In this document: piece by piece, positions 21,322 to 33,180 of the stretch | Numbering within the stretch: position 1 is the first letter of the stretch | How the letters are laid out: each line of letters begins with the position of its first letter | Program-made: the position numbers and the translations under genes | Notes under the pieces: generated by a model | What the model saw: only the letters and a program-made list of their open reading frames with translations | Told to the model about the DNA's origin: nothing | Databases searched by the model: none | Assembly (NCBI GenBank): GCA_036897485.1 | Contig: JAYMTF010000326.1 | Span: forward strand, 1-39,725 | DNA length: 39,725 bases | Direction: 5' to 3' | Source: Pelargonium nanum | Taxonomy: Eukaryota; Streptophyta; Magnoliopsida; Geraniales; Geraniaceae

Positions 21322-22378
21322 GAACTGACAATTTCAGGTTTCGGGTCGGGTTGGAAACCCCTGACCTGACTATAAAAGGGGGCGGGTTTTGGATTTTACC
21401 CACCAAAATGTGTGGGTCTGCCCTACCCAAAAATTGATGGACCGGGTTTTGGTTTCTTGTTATCCCATTAAACGGGTTCACAGTGATACTTAGGTAGCGT
21501 TTTGATTAGAAACTTTATGTAGGAATGAGAATCGAGAATCAGATTACGAGTGTGATTCTCATTCTTCATGTTTGTGTCTAGACTTTTTATTCTTGAAAAA
21601 TAAGCTTACCAAAAAAGTTTCGACACAAAAAGTCATTTTCAAGAACGAAAAGGTAATAAGCTTACCAATTGCACCAACTCATGTTGGCAAGAAATAGGTA
21701 ATTAACCAAAGGAGCCACCTCAGTTTTTGACAATCAAAAGTTCAAAACGATGGGTCTATTGAGCTTAGAGGGGAAAATACTCTATGTTCAAAAGATATTG
21801 TAGGAAGTAGAAATATATATCGTGTCCTTTTCCTGATCACTATCTGATCTCAGGTAGCGTTTGAATTAAAAATTTCATTAGAAACGGGAATCAAGAATGA
21901 GAATGATATTGAGATTCTCATTCTTCATGTTCGAATACTTCTTGGTACTGATAATGACATTCCCGTTGCCCAAACCTACTTTTTAATATGAACACTACCT
22001 TATTGTCCTCAAATCATAGAAATCTTGAAGGGCTAACAAGGACCTCAACAGACTAAAAATCAGTTGTGAAGGTGCTTGTAATGGAGTTTTAGTTTCTTAA
22101 CAAGGTGCTTGCCATTGTTATAGATTGTTGAACTCCATGTATCGGTTGTTAGAAATTTAGAATTACTGGTAGAGACAGTTCATGCAGTCTTGCTGATGGA
22201 ATGACAAATCCAAGTCAAGTCCTGTTCTTGAATTCTAAGTAGAAACAGTTAGTGTCATTGTTGGAACTTGGAAGAGCAAATCGGAGTCAAGTCTCTGGTG
22301 TAATTGGTAGAGATGGTTCAAGCAGCCTCACTGATAGAAAAATAGAGACAGAGTCAAGTCTGTTGTTGAATTGAATGC
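21322..22378. repeat. Repeat-rich intergenic stretch (three repeat types)
   Basis: First, about 21325-21480 begins with CTGACAATTTCAGG and has GGGTCGGG/GGGTTTTGG words, like the dispersed family at 27872 and 38306. Second, a block beginning AGGTAGCGTTTTGATTAGAAA near 21492 recurs as AGGTAGCGTTTGAATTAAAA near 21853; both copies end in GATTCTCATTCTTCATGTT, and a related fragment lies near 31380. Third, 22161-22378 holds three diverged copies of a unit of about 70 bp containing AATTNGTAGAGACAGTT and GTCAAGTC. No coding potential was recognised. Confidence 0.6.
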
Positions 22379-23737
22379 TGTTTCAGTTAAACAAAGGCTC
22401 TACTATAGCAAAATCCTTCTAGATTTCCAGTGGCTCAGTGTAAAATCCAGCTCTTTCCAGTTTTTACGGGAGGTGGCTATTCGTGTCTCAACATGTGACC
22501 CGACATGAACATGACATATAAAAGCTGTGTTTGATCTCACTAGTTTTGTAATCATGCTGTTTTCTCAACTTGTATAATAGTTGTGTCGCGTTTGGGTTTA
22601 GTCCCAAAAAGCATTTATGCACGAGTGCACGACTAATTATTCTAATGTGATCGAGGTGGCGATTCGGGTTACAAGGCCCACTTCTGGAGCTATAGTTATA
22701 AATTCACCCAAAAAGACCCTAACTAGTAAAATATAGTTATCTTAAACAAATGAATATGTGATATTTGATCGTGTTGGAGAGTGTCGTGCTGATTAATGTG
22801 TTGGTCTTGTTGTGCAAAATGTATTCTTAATCATGTTATGGTTTTCAGCTTATTTAAACGTGTCGTATTCGTGTTGGCTCATATAGCGCACAATCAATCT
22901 CCAACACGACACAAACATGTCACGCACACACAAATGGTAAGTCCTAGTTTTCGATTTTTTTCCGATTCAATTTTGTGTCTAAAGTCACAACTAATAAAAT
23001 AATTAGCTGGAAAATTATGTTAAAATGTCTTGAAAAGCTTTAATATTTTATTTTATTTAGTTTAATGATAGATTAATAACATTAGAATCTATCAAAGCCT
23101 GATAAAGGGTCAAGTCAATTTCATGTGTGAAACATTTTCCAGCCACTGGCTTGTTCTACTCTGTTGCATATGTGGCCAATAATACATTGTTTAATTTCAT
23201 GTATTTTTCTATGAAGTAGAAATTTTGATTCCCCCATACGAGTTGACCAACTTTTCGTGTTTTGAAGGAGTATATTATCTGTAATACAATACGAACGAGA
23301 GGTTAGAGTTGACAGTTTGTGATGTGTCAGTGTAAGTATTTTTTCTCAAATAAAAAACGAGGCGAGTTGTAGTTAGCTCTGAACTGAACTTGACAGGATA
23401 TTCGAAAAGGTATGGACTGATTATGGTTGGTCCGACGGCCCGAACATATTTTGCTCGTGTCATATTCATGTTGAGTCACATGTTATGTCTCAAACTACTA
23501 TCTCTCACGAGATAACATTAAATAGAGTTGAAAATAAATACGATTAGAAGATCTAGAAGAGTTTTGATAATACATTTCAGTATTCAACCCTACACTGAAA
23601 ATGATTTGGTTGATGTGGTTGTGATGGTTGACCAATGGCCACGTCTATATATATATATGTATTTATATATGTATATGTATTTATATATGTATATGTGAGT
23701 GCCAATAGCTTCTAATTAAAGTAACATTACTAACCAA
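22379..23737. other. Intergenic DNA upstream of the RING-H2 gene
   Basis: No gene was recognised. A TATATATG/TATTTATATATGTATATG simple repeat at about 23646-23697 ends 40 bp before the RING-H2 start codon, so TATA-like sequence overlaps the likely leader or core promoter. Confidence 0.45.
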
Positions 23738-26177
23738 ATGGACCTTCCCAAACTCTTCTCTCCCTCTATTTTCTTCTTCTTCTTCTCACTACTCTCTTTT
23801 ATTGCAGAAACAACCTCACAAACATGCTCCACCGCCACCTGCCACCGCTACGGACCTCCGGTCCGGTTCCCTTTCCGGCTAACAAACCGGCGACAGCCCA
23901 AGTCCTGCGGCTTCCCGGGCTTCGCTCTCTCATGCAACACCTTCAACGAAACTATAATAAACCTCCCTTCCGGCAACTTCAGTGTCCAAGAAATAGACTA
24001 CACTTCACAAGAAATAAGAATCAATGACCCCAACTACAACTGCTTGGCTCAGAAGATTCTTTCCCTGAACCTCTCGGGCTCGCCTTTCCGGGCAGCTTAT
24101 TACCAAGACTTCACCTTCTTCAACTGCTCGGTGGACTATTCGAGCTCCAGGCTCAGGCCTATTGCTTGTCTCAGTGGAAATGATCACACTGTTTTTGCCA
24201 CCTCTTCTTCGAGGGTTGCGAGGTTCTTGTCGTCTGTTTCGTGTTACGAGGTTAAGGTTGTTCCGGTGCCTTGGCCGTTTTACGAGGAGGTTTTGTCGTC
24301 TGATCTCAGTGGTGATTTGGTGTTGGAGTGGGAGGTGCCTGGTTGCAGGAGGTGTGAGGCTAGAGGTGGAAGGTGTGGGCTCAAGAACAATTCTAGTCTT
24401 GAAGTTGCTTGTTTGAGTGTTGCTCCAGGTAATGATTCTTTTCTCTTTTCTTTTGTTTAGTTTGCATAATTATCGATTTCGGAGATTAAATCAGTCTGTT
24501 GGTCCTGTTGAGGTCTCAGGTTCGACCAATCTAGTGGATTGAGTCTTCTACTTAGGCGACAATTTATGATTATTTGTTCGACCTGTTTAGTTGGCTAGTC
24601 ATTTGATAAGGTTACAACTTATTTTTGTATCTTTTATAACAAAATGATGTTTTGACAGGTCAAACTCAGGTTTGATCGGTTTTAACCAATTGTGAGTCGT
24701 GATCATTGAGTCATTAACAAATTAGTTGATTCATCGACTAGGTCATATCACCAGTTCAATCAGTTTAGCTTGCTGAGTCATCTAATGAAGTGACAACTTA
24801 AATAAAATTAATAAAGTGATGTGTTTTGATCATTCAAACTCGAGTTTGAATAGATTTTACCGTCTGAGTCCACATAAGTACTTAACGCATCGTTAGGGTT
24901 GATGACATGCCCTATTCTAGAAGAGTTGTCCCTTGTCACCTAGAAAAGTTCTAACAAAAAATAACTACATTAAACAAGCTTGGTAGGTTAATTTAGGTCA
25001 ACTTATTAGTGTTTTTAAATGAACAAATTGGATACATTAACTAATAGTTTTGGAATTAGGTATGAGGTAATAGTAGATAAAATTATTGTTACATGATGGG
25101 ACATACCAACAAATTGTTGTACAAATACAAATTAAAATGTACTAAAATACATGAATAGTCTACAAAACATCACTATTAGATACAATGACCTTTATCTACT
25201 TGCAATTTTTTCCCTTCAAACTATTGTATATCTTTCTTTTTATGCAACTATTGTATATCATATTTCAAAGTGGAGGTTATCAATTTGAAAAGGTTGTTTG
25301 AATTCAAATATTAAAACACCTTTCACATTTTTGCAATAGTGATGACTTGTTTACAAAATTTGGCTAGTGATTGAAATCATGGAAGTTTCTCACTTTTGCA
25401 ATAATTTAAGAAACTTTATTTTTTCTTTAGAAGAATATTGTGATTGATGGGTTGGTTTAATGATTAAAGTAAATGGCTTGAGGGTCATTGAATTAGATTT
25501 GAACTTGAAGAGTATTGTAACGTAGAAGTAACAATTTGGTCTTATAAAACTCGTTGGCACCTAAAATTTTATCTGCAATTTTGTGGCTTAGAATTGCGTT
25601 CAATAGACCCGAATAGTTTAAAATTAGAGTCACAAATTCGCATATTTTACACGTAATTTGAAAGTTGAATAAAATAATTCGCATACAAACATTTTCTTTT
25701 GACATGAATATGACATATTTTCCTCTCTCTTTATTAGGAGTTCCAAGGGGTGCTAGGTATGCCATATCCATAGGTGTTGGAATCCCAACAGTCTTGTGCA
25801 CCCTAGGGCTTGTATGTTTCTTGTGTGGCAAGGTAAAGAGCACCTACACAAGACGACAATACCCCGTTGCTGAACCGACTTCTGCCATCACACCGGGACA
25901 CATAATTTTCACAGGACTCGATCTCAAGACTATAGAATCTTTTCCTAAAGTCGTGTTGGGTGAGAGCCGACGCCTGCCTAAACCCGACGACAACACGTGT
26001 TCGATATGCCTTTCCGAGTACCAGCCCAAAGAAACCCTAAAGAGCATACCTGAGTGCCAACATTGCTTCCACACTGAATGTATTGATGAATGGCTTCATC
26101 TGAATGCTTCTTGTCCCGTTTGTAGAACGTTTCCTAAACAATTATCGGTAGAATCTCACACTGATTACCCTTTGTAA
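23738..26177 (+). CDS. RING-H2 finger E3 ligase with GUB_WAK ectodomain (ATL20/21/22-like), two exons
   Basis: Exons 23738-24428 and 25738-26177 join in phase to give 376 residues. A hydrophobic signal peptide (about 1-27) precedes a cysteine-rich GUB_WAK-type ectodomain: [17 protein letters not shown], an [19 protein letters not shown] stretch, and a late [12 protein letters not shown]. One membrane span (about 240-262) follows. A RING-H2 finger at Cys318-Cys359 shows CSIC, CQHCFH, the ATL-type DEW and CPVC, with C-x2-C / C-x-H-x2-H-x2-C / C-x2-C spacing. It should be a membrane-anchored ubiquitin ligase whose lumenal or outer part resembles wall-binding receptors. It faces the next kinase gene tail to tail. 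The family match is firm; substrate and ligand cannot be read from sequence. Confidence 0.93.
24588..24864 (+). repeat. Direct repeat in the intron of the RING-H2 gene
   Basis: A block of about 100 bp (GTTTAGTTGGCTAGTCATTT, ACAACTTA, TGATGTTTTGA, TCAAACTCAGGTTTGAT) starting at 24588 recurs, diverged, from about 24760 (GTTTAGCTTGCTGAGTCATC, ACAACTTA, TGATGTGTTTTGATC, CAAACTCGAGTTTGA). The intron is 1309 bp. Just upstream, at about 24510-24545, a GAGGTCTCAGGTTCGACC word resembles the B box of the SINE at 4454. Confidence 0.55.
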
Positions 26178-26353
26178 CATCTCCACATTGGGCGTCTAAC
26201 TGTCTAAATATAGATATGAATACACATTTTTTGTTTATTAATGAATTAAAAATTTAAAATGATGGTTACATTCGTTACAATTTTGCTCATGAATTTTATT
26301 TTATTTTAACTTTGTTCAAAAGTTTTTATTTATTAATAGAAACAATCTTGTTA

Positions 26354-26359
26354 AATAAA
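26354..26359 (+). terminator. Possible poly(A) signal of the RING-H2 gene
   Basis: AATAAA lies 177 nt past the stop, in the 524-bp spacer shared with the convergent kinase gene. Other A/T-rich signals are possible. Confidence 0.3.
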
Positions 26360-26701
26360 GAGCATGAAGATTTCAAGAAACACCTTGTACTTTAAAGAAT
26401 CCAAAAAAGAAACTGTTGGCATGGATAGAAAATTCAAATGTGGTTGGCTAGGAAATTCATTTTGTAATGAACCCTCCAAGAAACAAAGGAACATAATATT
26501 TAATATTAATCTTATATAGAAATCATGAAAAAGAGTAAAAATTTGTGAAGATAAGAAGAGACACAAATTATTTTTAAAAGAAGTCAAAGTTATGTAGCTT
26601 TCACAAAGTCAATGTCAATGAATATCGATTCCTTATATAACTATTTTTTAGTACAAAGATAATAACAACGACGGTTCAGTATACGAGACTCTTAATAAAA
26701 C

Positions 26702-29700
26702 TTATTCTGCTTCCGAAATAATTTCCAGCTCCATATTGTGAGCCCTACTTGGCTTAGCAACAATTTTCTGGCTTCCATCTCCGGAAGAAAATGGGTTTGG
26801 TGGCATTGTGAGATTGTCTCCATCTCCTTCCAACATTTGTACCACAACTTTCATGGACGGCCTATCAATAGGGTACCATTGAATACACTTGAGCGCGACG
26901 ATGGTTAACTTATTTACAATTTTGCCATCCCCTTCTTCTTGAATTTCGATCCCTATTTCCGCTCCTTGTTCCACACGCTTGTATACCCATTCGGGGTAGT
27001 ACACTTGGCTCGGATTCTGCACATTGCCATCAATGTTCCTCCTCCCTCCTACCATTTCCAACAACAACATTCCGAAGCTATAGACATCAGACTTGTACGA
27101 GGGTTTCCCAAAATTTCTAGACGCCACTTCAGGCGCAATATAGCCCACAGTCCCTCTAGCCCCGGTCATGGTCACAACACTTTTTTCCTTCGAGCACAAC
27201 TTCGCTAGACCAAAATCGGAGATTTTAGGCACGAAATTTTGGTCTAGCAAGATGTTGTGAGGCTTGATATCAAAATGTAGGATTTGTTGGTCGCACCCGT
27301 GGTGAAGATACTCCATCCCCTTAGCTATGCCTAGGGCAATATCTTGAAGTCTCTCCCAACCTAGGGCGTTTCTCTTGTCGCCTTCCGAGAATATGAACTT
27401 TTCTAGTGACTCGTTTGGCAAGAACTCGTAAACGAGTGCTCGATTAGGCCCATCAGCGCAGAATCCGACCAAACGAGCCACATTGACATGGTGGATCCTA
27501 CCCATGGCGCCAACTTCATTGATGAACTCTTCTCCATTATCAATTGAATTGTTGTTCAGGATCTTGACAGCCACTAGAATGTTGTTACTAAGCTTGCCTT
27601 TGTACACTGTCCCATAGCCTCCTTGCCCTAATTTTTGCTTCAAGTGTTTTGTGATCCTCTTGATATCAGCATAAGTGTACCTTGTGGACTTGAGAGCCTT
27701 ATAATCCTCCAAAAATTGCTTGATCTTGATCTCATGCTCCTTTTCCAATATAAATGACCTGTGGATATGGTAGAATCCAATTGGTAGCAATATGAGGAGA
27801 AAAGAACCAACTATTGCACCTGCACTTCAACATAAACACAGAGAATTCATTAAAATTACTATGTACTGGAACTGACAATTCAGGTTTTGCTTTGATTTGA
27901 AAAAGACTTGATGTGGATCCAACCCGACATGTAGGCTTTTCGCGCGAAACCCAACTCAAAAATCATTTGAATTTAGATATGCAATCTAAACCCGTAAGAA
28001 TAAGGGTCGGATTTTGTTTGCTCGTAAATTTAAGTTCGAATTGTCAGGTCTATTTTGTATACTTAATTCCAATCTAATTTGCTTAATTAATTAAGAACAT
28101 GAACATATTTAAAAAGTACCTGTAGTGAGTAGTTTCTCTGATAGCCCTGTCAGACACAAAAAAATAATACATTAAATTAGTATTGAACTTGTCAAGTTGC
28201 CATGTTCCTTCCAGTCCAATTAATGATAAAATAAAAATAAACAAATAAATTATAAAATAAAAATAGATATAATTCCATTTGATTAACCAAATTAGTCAAC
28301 TGGGTTAAACAGTGTATACCCCTTAAATTGGAAAAATTGACCTATTTTTTTCGGTTTATACCATGGGATTGCTGAGGGGGTCCGCACACTCGCGGTTGAC
28401 ACCTTTAAGCCGTTTTACCACACCCAGACTAACCCCACTCGCCCCACTGTCAGCGCACTAAGCGGTAGGAGGCTAACCCATGAGTTTTTTCCATTCACAA
28501 GAGCTGAGATTCGAAAAATTGACTTATTAATATTGCGATTATATTTAGTTTTATCATACCTACTGACGGTTTAAATATGTATTAAATTCAAATCAAATCA
28601 CTAATTGGGCTTCATATAGACCGGTAAATCAGTCCTATTCTAACCATACAATTACAACTGAGCGTGATAATTTCAAGTAATGTCTTAAAAATCAAGTCAA
28701 TTTAGTCGGTTCTATAAGTTAGAGTGAAGCTTGATCCATAAACAAATTAGCTAAAAGCCCAACTCGAACCTGAATTACTAGGTAAAACCCTTTCAATTCG
28801 TATCAAATTTGGACCCGAAGCTGCGGACATCTGAATTCTAAAGTCGAGTCGCCCACTCTAATCCAACTCTAACTAGCCTTTAGCTAAAACCCCTTCGATT
28901 TGTACAATTTGGACCACCACAAGTTGCGGACTTCTGAATTCTAAAGTCGAGTCGCCCACTCTTGTCCAACTCTAACTAATCTTTCATTTTTTTTGCGCGG
29001 ATAGCAGACACTCATTTTAAGACAGATAACATATGCGTACTAAGTGAAATGACCAAACTAACCTTGTGTCGGAAAGTCAAAACACTCTGTTCCCAATTCT
29101 CCTCCTTCCTTCAACCTACACCCCCTCCGCTCCTCCTCGCACCGTCCACAGCTCTCCGCCGCCGACCAATTCAACAAAACCCTATCCTTCTGAAAATCAA
29201 TAAGCGCCACCGGAACCGCCTCCGGCGTCTCCGCCACTCTCCGACAGCTCGCCATCGAAAACTCCCGAACCGCACTATCCGCATAAAACGCCTTCACAAA
29301 AAACCCCGATTTCTTGTCGCTCAAGCAACGAACCATTCGCGGATCGTTGCTCGCCGACGCCGAGCAGTTGAAGAACACGTATTTGCTGAAACTGTAGAAA
29401 AAATTGTCCTCCATTACGAAATCGAACGGCGTGGAATTCAGATTCAGCTTCGGGATCTGCGTCGCGAGGCAGTTTCGCGGATCTTGGAGAGAGATGGTCC
29501 TCGATTTGTAGTCGATGCGCTGGATTTTGAATTGTGCGGTGTTTGGGAGGTTGAGGAGGGTTTGTTTTTTGCTTGGGGAGCAAGAAAGGTTGAACTCCGG
29601 CAAGCCGCAGTGCGGCGGGTGGTGGCCGTGGAGCCAGGATGGGAAGCGGTCAGGCGGTCTGCGGCTGTTGCAGGCTCTGATTCGGCACTCGCCGGCGTAG

Positions 29701-29777
29701 AGATCGGCGGCGGCGGCGAATGTGGTTGCGAGTAGTGATAGGATTGAGTAGAGGAATATTGGGGAAGAAGACGACAT
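26702..29777 (-). CDS. LRK10-like receptor kinase with GUB_WAK ectodomain (LRK10L-2 type), three exons
   Basis: Exons on the minus strand: 29777-29063, 28146-28120 (27 nt) and 27819-26702. They join in phase to give 619 residues. A signal peptide (about 1-24) is followed by a GUB_WAK ectodomain with HHPPHCGLPEFNLSC, QRIDYKSRTISLQDP and a terminal CGRCEEERRGCRL. The tiny exon encodes GLSEKLLTTG just before the membrane span (about 249-268). Kinase landmarks are the glycine loop GQGGYG (312-317), Lys333, HFDIKPHN with Asp431, DFG (449-451) and GTVGYIAPE. Phe replaces Arg before the catalytic Asp, so it is a non-RD kinase. It belongs to the family of wheat Lr10 rust-resistance kinase homologs, a plasma-membrane Ser/Thr receptor kinase. 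It diverges from the next kinase gene, with 832 bp between start codons. All catalytic residues are present. Confidence 0.93.
27872..28047. mobile_element. Small MITE-like element with CTGACAATTC terminal inverted repeats
   Basis: It begins CTGACAATTC (27872-27881) and ends GAATTGTCAG (28038-28047), a perfect 10-bp inverted terminus; two further outer bases also pair (GA-CTGACAATTC). It is about 176 bp with no coding capacity, inside intron 2 of the minus-strand kinase gene. Sequences starting with the same word occur near 21325, 38306, 38435 and 38515. I did not find a clear target duplication, so assignment to a transposon superfamily is open. Confidence 0.5.
28347..28512 (-). mobile_element. 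5'-truncated tRNA-derived SINE in kinase intron 1
   Basis: Read on the minus strand it starts at a B-box-like TTCGAATCTC. It continues with GGGGTTAGTCTGGGTGTGGT, AACGGCTTAAAGGTG and CCATGGTATAAACCG, and ends in an A-run. The same body occurs at 1-98 and 1557-1853. Flanks are GAAAAATTGACCTATT (28331-28346) and GAAAAATTGACTTATT (28513-28528), a 16-bp target-site duplication with one mismatch. Confidence 0.8.
28782..28984. repeat. Two-copy tandem repeat of about 100 bp in kinase intron 1
   Basis: TCTGAATTCTAAAGTCGAGT, followed by CGCCCACTCT, occurs at about 28830-28859 and 28932-28961. It is embedded in a longer repeated block (TAAAACCC, CAATTTGGACC, TTGCGGAC, CCAACTCTAACTA) with a period near 101 bp. 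Confidence 0.75.
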
Positions 29778-30609
29778 TGTTGTGTTTTTTGTGGAGCTAG
29801 GGGAGATCTTTGTGTATAATCTTTAGATATAAGTATAAAAATGGACAAAGATAGGCTCATTTTGTCGAGTCACGTGTATTTTTTCATGTAACTGATGTAA
29901 CGTTTTATTTAACGTTCGATCCTCTTGTCTTGTTCGAAAAAACACATGCATTATTTCATATGAATCAATTAGCCGCCAAATAATTGAAGCATGTGAGGAA
30001 AGAAAAGTGTAGAGCTGGTTGAAAAGTTTGGTCTCTATTGAGTTAAAAAATGTGATTAAAATAATAATACTTAAATGATCTCATACTAGCAAGAGGATCA
30101 GATAAAATCGAACCATTAGATCAACCGGCACATCATCTCACACGAAAAGACACAATAATCCACCACCTAATAATTTAAGCATGTTGAACAAAAAAGATTC
30201 CTATGTACTGGGTTGAAAAGTGCGATTGAAGTAATAATAGCCAAACGTCACTAACAATGAATCAGGTAAAATCGAACGGTCAGATCAAAGATCACACCTT
30301 CGCAGAAAACACACATACACTACCTCGCACGAGCCGAATCGCCGCCAAATAATTTAAGCATGATGTAACTTTGATGGGGCAAGATAAGATACTGACTTTT
30401 GGGCCAGCCAAACAAACACTCTCTTCCATGGCTAGCTCACAGAACTTGACTTTCACTTTATTGCCCAAATCTCAAGTGATCCATTATTGACCAAATAAAA
30501 AACTCAAAACTAAATCCATTGAACAACCCCCCAAAAAAAACTCAACCCATTACTCTATAATCTTCTTAACAGCTCCAGATCTGTCCAAAACCCAAAAAAC
30601 ACAGATCCA
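29778..30609. promoter_or_regulatory. Shared intergenic promoter region of two divergent kinase genes, with tandem repeat
   Basis: The 832 bp between the divergent starts must hold both promoters. Most of it (29972-30365) is a diverged tandem repeat of about 180-190 bp. GCCGCCAAATAATTGAAGCA (about 29972), CCACCTAATAATTTAAGCAT (about 30162) and GCCGCCAAATAATTTAAGCA (30341) mark successive units, each followed by GGTTGAAAAG and GATTNAANTAATAATA stretches. I could not assign a TATA box to either gene with confidence. Confidence 0.55.
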
Positions 30610-33123
30610 ATGTTAGAACCAAAAACAAAGATGCTGTTCTTGTTCTTGTTCTTGATGGTTCTTTCTCTAAATCTTGCTCTCTCCACTCAAGCTCGTCTCA
30701 GCACCAACCAGCAAAACTGCATCAATTCTTGCGGAAACCTCCACAACATCAACTACCCAATTCGCCTAGAAAACAACCCAAGAAGCTGCAACAATGGCAC
30801 TGTGGTTTTGGGCTGTGAAAACAACCGCACAACTCTCTCTCTCTACTATGGAAAATTCTATGTAAACTCCATTTCCTATGACACTTCTGATGATTCCACC
30901 AACCCCACAACACTTAGGCTTGTGGATGTGAATCTTGAAGGAGACAATAATTGCTTCATTCCTCAATACTCTTTCTCTGATCTCAACCAGTGTTTTGGCT
31001 TTTACTACCCAAAATTTGAGTACAAGTTGCTTCTTGTGAATTGCTCTAAACAAGTTGAGTCCTCTAGCTATCACATTGTTGACACATCTTCTTGTTCTTC
31101 TTCTTCGGCGTCGCGGCGGGGGAGGTTTTATTATGGTTTTGATGCTGAGGTTGCTACACCTTGGGATCTTGATGAGTCTTGTGTTGTGGAAGGGACAATT
31201 CCAATTGCTAATCAATTTGGTAACAAGAACATTAGTTTACAAGGTTTGTCTCTTGTTGATATTCATAGGTTGATGTTGGTTGGCTTTGACTTTACAGTTC
31301 ATAGCTATTCACTTGATTGCCAGAGCTACTATGATATGATATTTAGGTAAGAGCTACAAGTTATGATATGTTCAATACTGGCTGCGTTTGAATTAGAATT
31401 TTTGTTCGGGAAATGGGAAATAGGATTGAGTTTCTTATTCTTCGTCTTTGAATTATATATGGCTTTTTGGTCTTGTTTTTGTTGATAATTTTGTAACAAC
31501 TTGACATATACTGATTATTATTTGTTGCATTTGATGTGATTTTCAGTTGGAACTTCAGATTGTTGCAATGGATTTCGATGCACGATAGTAAGAAATATTT
31601 GCTAATTCGATGTCTTCAAATGATTTTGTTGCATTGATTTGTGTATTATATGTGCTTACATGAGGTTTTTCTTTTCATTTTGCAGCCAAAATCAGAAATT
31701 ACACCTTAGCTTCTATAGGTAAAGGTTTATTTTGATGTATTAGAATTCTATTTTCCTCTAAACTTTTATATATAACTTTTGAAACATGTTTGTTTCGGAA
31801 AAAATATGACAGTACAGTGCACGAGACTCTCACTTCCAGTATTGTTGAGTCAGTTTTGTAGAAATTTTATCAAATCTTATAGTTGTGACTCACATTCTAA
31901 AGAGAAAAAAAAAAACATAAATAGTTATGTAATTTATTTTATACCCTTTGATTTTGTGTTTTTTTTGTACTAATTATACATTTTTCATGAAATGTTTCAC
32001 TCTAGGGGGGTTTCTTTCTGTGAGAACTATTCTAGGGTTGTTGTGCTTGGTTTCAATCTGGATATATAGATGGAGGAGAAGACACTTATCGTTGGACGAT
32101 GCGATTGAAAGTTTTCTTCAGAGTCAGAACAATTTGATGCCGATTAGGTACTCGTACTCGGAAGTCAAGAAAATGACGGAAGATTTTAGGCACAAATTGG
32201 GTCAAGGAGGTTTCGGATCAGTTTACAAAGGTAAGCTTCGGAGCGGACATTTTGTAGCTGTGAAAGTACTAATGAGCAAAGCGAACGGACAAGATTTCAT
32301 CAATGAAGTAGCAACAATCGGTAGGATTCACCATGTTAACGTTGTGCAATTCGTTGGGTTTTGCGTTGAGGATTCGAAACAAGCTCTCGTGTATGACTTC
32401 ATGCCCAATGGTTCGCTAGACAAGTTACTATTTTCTAGACAAGAACATGGTACTTGTCCGATGAGTTGGTTGAAAATGCACGAGATTGCAGTAGGAGTGG
32501 CTCGAGGCATTGAATATTTACACCAAGGTTGTGACATGCAAATTCTACACTTTGACATTAAGCCTCACAACATACTACTTGATGGAAGCTTCGCGCCCAA
32601 AGTTTCGGATTTTGGGTTGGCGAAGCTTTATGCGACGGATGATAGCATTGTAACTCTCACCGCAGTACGAGGAACACTAGGTTACATGGCTCCAGAGTTG
32701 TTTTACAAAAACATTGGAGGCGTCTCTTATAAAGCTGATGTCTATAGTTTTGGAATGTTGTTGATGGAAATGGTCGGAAGGAGGAAGAATTTGAATGTGT
32801 TCGCGGAAGAAACGAGGAGAATGTACGATGAATTTGACCGAGAAGAGTTCATTGAGTTAGGAGAAAACGCGACAGAAGACGACAAGAAAATAGTAAAGAA
32901 AGTCGTTTTAGTAGCGTTATGGTGCATACAATTGAATCCGATTGATCGTCCTTCGATGAGTAAAGTGTTGGAGATGCTTGAAAGTGATGTTCAACTTTTG
33001 GAAATGCCTCCAAAGCCTTCTATGGTTCCTATGGTGATGCCAATATTGTTAGATGCAGAAAATGAAGTCTTTGCAAGTTCTTCAAGTAATGAAATTGGTA
33101 CCATTACTCTTGAAGGAAGATGA
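30610..33123 (+). CDS. LRK10-like receptor kinase (Lr10-type), four exons, short kinase-lobe deletion
   Basis: Exons 30610-31346, 31547-31587 (41 nt), 31686-31718 (33 nt) and 32006-33123 keep phase and give 642 residues. Signal peptide about 1-28. The ectodomain starts [18 protein letters not shown] and later has [13 protein letters not shown], as in Lr10-like kinases. A membrane span (about 277-292) precedes WRRRH. Kinase landmarks are GQGGFG (336-341), Lys357, HFDIKPHN (non-RD), DFGLAKL and GTLGYMAPE. Compared with its mirror paralog at 33850-36362, it lacks six residues (FPTWIY) after the (L/M)Y of the C-lobe. The two small middle exons are inferred from splice sites and phase; exon 2 contains a cysteine-rich reading (DCCNGFRC) in another frame, so its boundaries are the weakest part of the model. 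Confidence 0.85.
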
Positions 33124-33174
33124 CATCAAATTGTGTAAAAAAAGTTTAAGCACAAAATAGTGTTATTAATTGTG

Positions 33175-33180
33175 AATAAA
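33175..33180 (+). terminator. Probable poly(A) signal of the plus-strand Lr10-type kinase
   Basis: AATAAA lies 52 nt past the stop, between T/G-rich stretches as is usual for plant 3' ends. Assigned by position and motif only. Confidence 0.4.

Noticed and set aside
29049..29735. A 228-codon plus-strand frame antisense to the kinase ectodomain
   Set aside because: It is Arg-rich, has no recognisable domain, and exactly opposes a well-supported ectodomain exon with signal peptide and conserved cysteines.
31547..31587. Reading exon 2 of the plus-strand Lr10-type kinase in the frame giving DCCNGFRC
   Set aside because: The cysteine content is attractive, but this frame cannot join exon 1 and then meets a stop in the next exon. 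Only the other frame is phase-consistent.
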